Source: Oryzisolibacter propanilivorax (lineage in GTDB: Bacteria > Pseudomonadota > Gammaproteobacteria > Burkholderiales > Burkholderiaceae_C). Taken from it: a DNA stretch of 64,000 nt. The translations under genes were made by a program, and so were the position numbers. The stretch covers positions 186,001 through 250,000 of the forward strand of contig NZ_FNHP01000006.1 of NCBI RefSeq assembly GCF_900103645.1. Reading direction: 5' to 3'. The notes beneath the pieces were generated by a model. That model saw nothing but the letters and a program-made list of their open reading frames with translations. It had not been told where the DNA came from and ran no database searches. Positions 61,625-64,000 of this stretch are shown piece by piece. Positions within the stretch are counted from its first letter, which is position 1. Each line of letters opens with the position of its first letter.

Positions 61625-63526
61625 TCAGCGGACCGGGCGCTCGTTGCGACGCGGCGCGCCGTCGCCCCGCGGAGCGTACGGGCGGCCGGCGCCCTGCGGC
61701 TTGGCGAAGGCCGGCTTGGCCGGACGGGCGAAGTCGCCACGACCGAAGTCGCTGCGCGGGGCGTCGCCGAAGCCGCCCTTGCGGCCATAGCCGCCCTCGT
61801 CGCGGCGCGGGCCGTGGCCGTGCGGCGCGTGGCCACGGGCGCCACCGCCGAAGCCCTCGCGGGCCGGGCCACGCGCACCGCGTGCGTCGAAGTCCTGGCG
61901 CGGTGCGCCGCGCTGGTCGTCGAAACGCGGATCGAAGCGCTGCTGCTCGCCGGCATGGCCGAAGCGGTTGCCAGCGCCATGGCCGCCGAAGCCGCCGCGG
62001 TCGCCGCGGCCGCCGAAGCGCTCGCCGCCGCGCCCGCGTGCACCGCCCGCTCCCCGGCCGTTGCCGCCGAAGTCGCCGCGCCCGCCCTGCGGGAAGCGCT
62101 GCGTCGGCTCCAGGCCGGCGATCACCTCGGGCTTGAACGGCTGGCGGCTGTAGCCTTCGATGTCGAAGATGCGTCGGCGGTCGCGGAACTCGGCGAACGT
62201 CACCGCCAGGCCCTGGCGGCCGGCGCGGCCGGTACGGCCGATGCGGTGCGTGTAGTCCTCGGCCTTCATCGGCAGGCCGTAGTTGAAGACGTGGGTGATG
62301 GTCGGCACGTCGATGCCGCGCGCGGCCACGTCGGTCGCCACCAGGATCTGCACCTGGCCGTTGCGCAGCGCCATCAGGCGGCGGTTGCGCAGGCCCTGGC
62401 TCAGCGCGCCGTGCAGCGCCACGGCAGAAAAGCCCGCCTGCTGCAGCTCGCCGGCCAGGCCGTCGCACTCGATCTGGGTGCTGGCGAAGACGATGGCTTG
62501 GTCGATGCCGGTGTCGCGCAGCCAGTGGTCCAGCAGCTTGCGCTTGTGCTCGGCGCTGTCGGCCCAGTACAGCATCTGCTTGATGTTGGCGTGCTTTTCC
62601 TGCGGCGTGTCGATCTGGATCTTCTTCACGCCGGCGCCGCCGTCGTGCATCACGCGCATGGCCAGCTGCTGGATGCGCGGCGCGAAGGTGGCGCTGAACA
62701 TCATGGTCTGCTTGCGCGCGGCCGTGAGCTCGTTGATCTCGGCCAGGTCGTCGGAGAAGCCCAGATCGAGCATGCGGTCGGCCTCGTCCACCACCAGGAA
62801 CTGCACCTGGTCGAGCTTGATCTGCATCGAGCGCTGCAGGTCCAGCAGGCGGCCGGGCGTGGCCACCACCAGGTTGGCGTTCTGCAGGCGGGCGATTTGC
62901 ACCTGGTAGGGCATGCCGCCGACCACGTTGGCGATGCGCAGGCCCTTGCAATGCTTGACCAGCTCGATGGCGTCGTGCGCCACCTGCTGCGCCAGCTCGC
63001 GCGTCGGGCACAGCACCAGGGCGCCAGGGGTGGCGGCCTTGAAGTTGCGCGGGTGCGTGGGGTTCTTGCGCTTGGCGCGCTTCGGCCCGGCCTCGCCGCG
63101 CGCGGCGGCTTCGGCAGCGGCACGCTCGTACTCGGCGCGGGCCTCGGCCTCGGCCTCGGCCTGCTGCTGCAGCAAGGTGTGCAGCACCGGCAGCAGGAAG
63201 GCGGCGGTCTTGCCGCTGCCGGTCTGGCTGGAGACCATCAGGTCGATGGCGCGGCCGTCCTCGGTACCGGTGCCCATGGCCAGGGGAATGGCCTGGTCCT
63301 GCACGGCGGTGGGCTGGGTATAGCCCAGGTCGTGCACGGCCTGGACGAGCTCGGGCGCCAGGCCCAGGCGCACGAAGCCTTCGGGCAGCGCGGCGACGGG
63401 AGCGGCTTCGGGAGTTTCAGTGGCTTGCACGGCCTCGGGCGCGACGACGGCAACGTCGGCGGCAGCGGACAGCAAGGAAGAATCGGCAGGCGCGGCGTGG
63501 CCCTGCACAGGCAGTTGGTCAGTCAT
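61625..63526 (-). CDS. DEAD-box RNA helicase (RhlE-like)
   Basis: 633 residues. Motifs: Q (PTAVQDQAIP), I (SSQTGSGKTAAF), II (VVDEADRML), III (SAT), and VI (HRIGRTGRAG). An Ala/Glu-rich insert lies between motifs I and Ia, and residues about 470-633 are Arg/Gly-rich, a nonspecific RNA-binding tail. It remodels RNA in ribosome assembly or decay and is often cold-induced; the RRM protein and infA 13 kb away fit a general translation role. Confidence 0.93.
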   Translation of the reverse strand: MTDQLPVQGHAAPADSSLLSAAADVAVVAPEAVQATETPEAAPVAALPEGFVRLGLAPELVQAVHDLGYTQPTAVQDQAIPLAMGTGTEDGRAIDLMVSSQTGSGKTAAFLLPVLHTLLQQQAEAEAEARAEYERAAAEAAARGEAGPKRAKRKNPTHPRNFKAATPGALVLCPTRELAQQVAHDAIELVKHCKGLRIANVVGGMPYQVQIARLQNANLVVATPGRLLDLQRSMQIKLDQVQFLVVDEADRMLDLGFSDDLAEINELTAARKQTMMFSATFAPRIQQLAMRVMHDGGAGVKKIQIDTPQEKHANIKQMLYWADSAEHKRKLLDHWLRDTGIDQAIVFASTQIECDGLAGELQQAGFSAVALHGALSQGLRNRRLMALRNGQVQILVATDVAARGIDVPTITHVFNYGLPMKAEDYTHRIGRTGRAGRQGLAVTFAEFRDRRRIFDIEGYSRQPFKPEVIAGLEPTQRFPQGGRGDFGGNGRGAGGARGRGGERFGGRGDRGGFGGHGAGNRFGHAGEQQRFDPRFDDQRGAPRQDFDARGARGPAREGFGGGARGHAPHGHGPRRDEGGYGRKGGFGDAPRSDFGRGDFARPAKPAFAKPQGAGRPYAPRGDGAPRRNERPVR

Positions 63527-63715
63527 GGATTTTCAGCGGACAACGAGCGCCGCAGGCGCTACCTGCGGGGGTCTCGTCGATGGTTACAAGACATCAACCA
63601 TCAAACGAAACCGGGGCCGTAGCGGACGGCCCGGGTGGGCATTCAGTTTGCAAGGAGCGCCGCGCTGCCGAGAGATGGAGCGGGTGGCGTGCAAGCCCGT
63701 GAGTGAAGGGAGATG

Positions 63716-63756
63716 CGCAAAAAAAGCTGCACCACCCATCTCGGAGCGGTGCAGCC
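63716..63756 (-). terminator. Rho-independent terminator of the binding-protein gene
   Basis: On the minus strand GCTGCACC-loop-GGTGCAGC then a run of T. It belongs to the truncated gene at 63813-64000. Confidence 0.8.
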
Positions 63757-63812
63757 GCGCATTATCGCACGGACCGGGTTTTCCCGCATGCCGTGCGTGG
63801 GTACTGCGTGCC

Positions 63813-64000
63813 TCAGTAGCTGGCCAGCGGCTTGGCCTTGCCGCCCTCGAACGTCATGACCACCACCGGCGCCTTCACGCGGTTGCCCTTGTCGTCATAG
63901 GCGTATTCGCCCATCACGCCCTTGTAGGGGTGCTGGTGCAGCCACGCGCCGACCTTGTTCGGGTCGGTGCTGCCGGCCTTTTCCATGGCCTGGCCGAGGT
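63813..64000 (-). CDS. Leu/Ile/Val-type ABC substrate-binding protein (partial, 5' end outside window)
   Basis: The last 62 codons of a periplasmic branched-chain amino acid-type binding protein: AMEKAGSTDPNKVGAWLHQH, then YKGVMGEYAYDDKGN, ending FEGGKAKPLASY. This matches the C-terminus of LivK-family proteins in Burkholderiales. The rest of the gene and any livHMGF neighbours lie beyond the window edge. Confidence 0.8.
   Translation of the reverse strand, partial: LGQAMEKAGSTDPNKVGAWLHQHPYKGVMGEYAYDDKGNRVKAPVVVMTFEGGKAKPLASY

Overview
The window is very GC-rich chromosomal DNA from a betaproteobacterium, most likely a member of the Comamonadaceae (Burkholderiales). The evidence is gene content (argH next to an AlgZ-type kinase, a Bug/TctC binding protein, a BPSS1780-type membrane protein, DUF2788/DUF2189/DUF2782 proteins, a short-form guaC, a long infA) and a family of short dispersed repeats sharing a 19-bp core. 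No genus can be fixed from sequence alone.

Layout. 1-13.9 kb: end of an EamA transporter, penicillin-binding protein 1C, DUF3079 protein (behind a perfect FNR-type box), EEP-family hydrolase, HEPN-like protein, CsaA-like tRNA-binding protein, lipase lipoprotein, a 1996-residue alpha-2-macroglobulin (the usual partner of PBP1C) and a Bug solute-binding protein. 14-23 kb: argH, then an AlgZ-type histidine kinase and its probable AlgR-type regulator, separated by a five-gene cbb3-like oxidase cluster (ccoN-like, ccoO-like, monohaem cytochrome c, SCO, membrane protein); then a ZIP transporter and TspO. 23-40 kb: DUF2788, DUF2189, HAD hydrolase, polA, a class C beta-lactamase-fold hydrolase, DUF2782-thrB, BPSS1780-type protein, PhoX, zinc ribbon, OmpA-like, lipoprotein, uvrD, and guaC behind a promoter-plus-terminator leader.

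40.07-48.46 kb: an 8.4-kb integrative element sits in the 3' half of a tRNA-Lys(CTT) gene, bounded by imperfect 50-bp direct repeats. It encodes a tyrosine integrase with arm-site-like repeats at both ends, a HigBA toxin-antitoxin pair, an orphan COG3636-type antitoxin, an AlpA-like protein, a Prim-Pol/RepA-type primase-helicase followed by an iteron array, and a short packaging-like module (DUF5681 protein, two small proteins, frameshifted TerS-like gene). It has no capsid, tail, lysis or conjugation genes. The layout is that of a phage satellite (PICI/P4-like) and is the most interesting object in the window.

48.5-64 kb: RRM protein, infA, a small unknown gene, an AT-rich gap, NnrS, a repeat-filled gap, an operon of TonB receptor, binding protein, ABC permease and ATPase with a Fur-like box and a divergent Crp/Fnr regulator, DUF2946 and PCu(A)C copper-related genes, a Bcr/CflA efflux pump, a diguanylate cyclase, a DEAD-box helicase, and the C-terminus of a Leu/Ile/Val-type binding protein cut by the window end.
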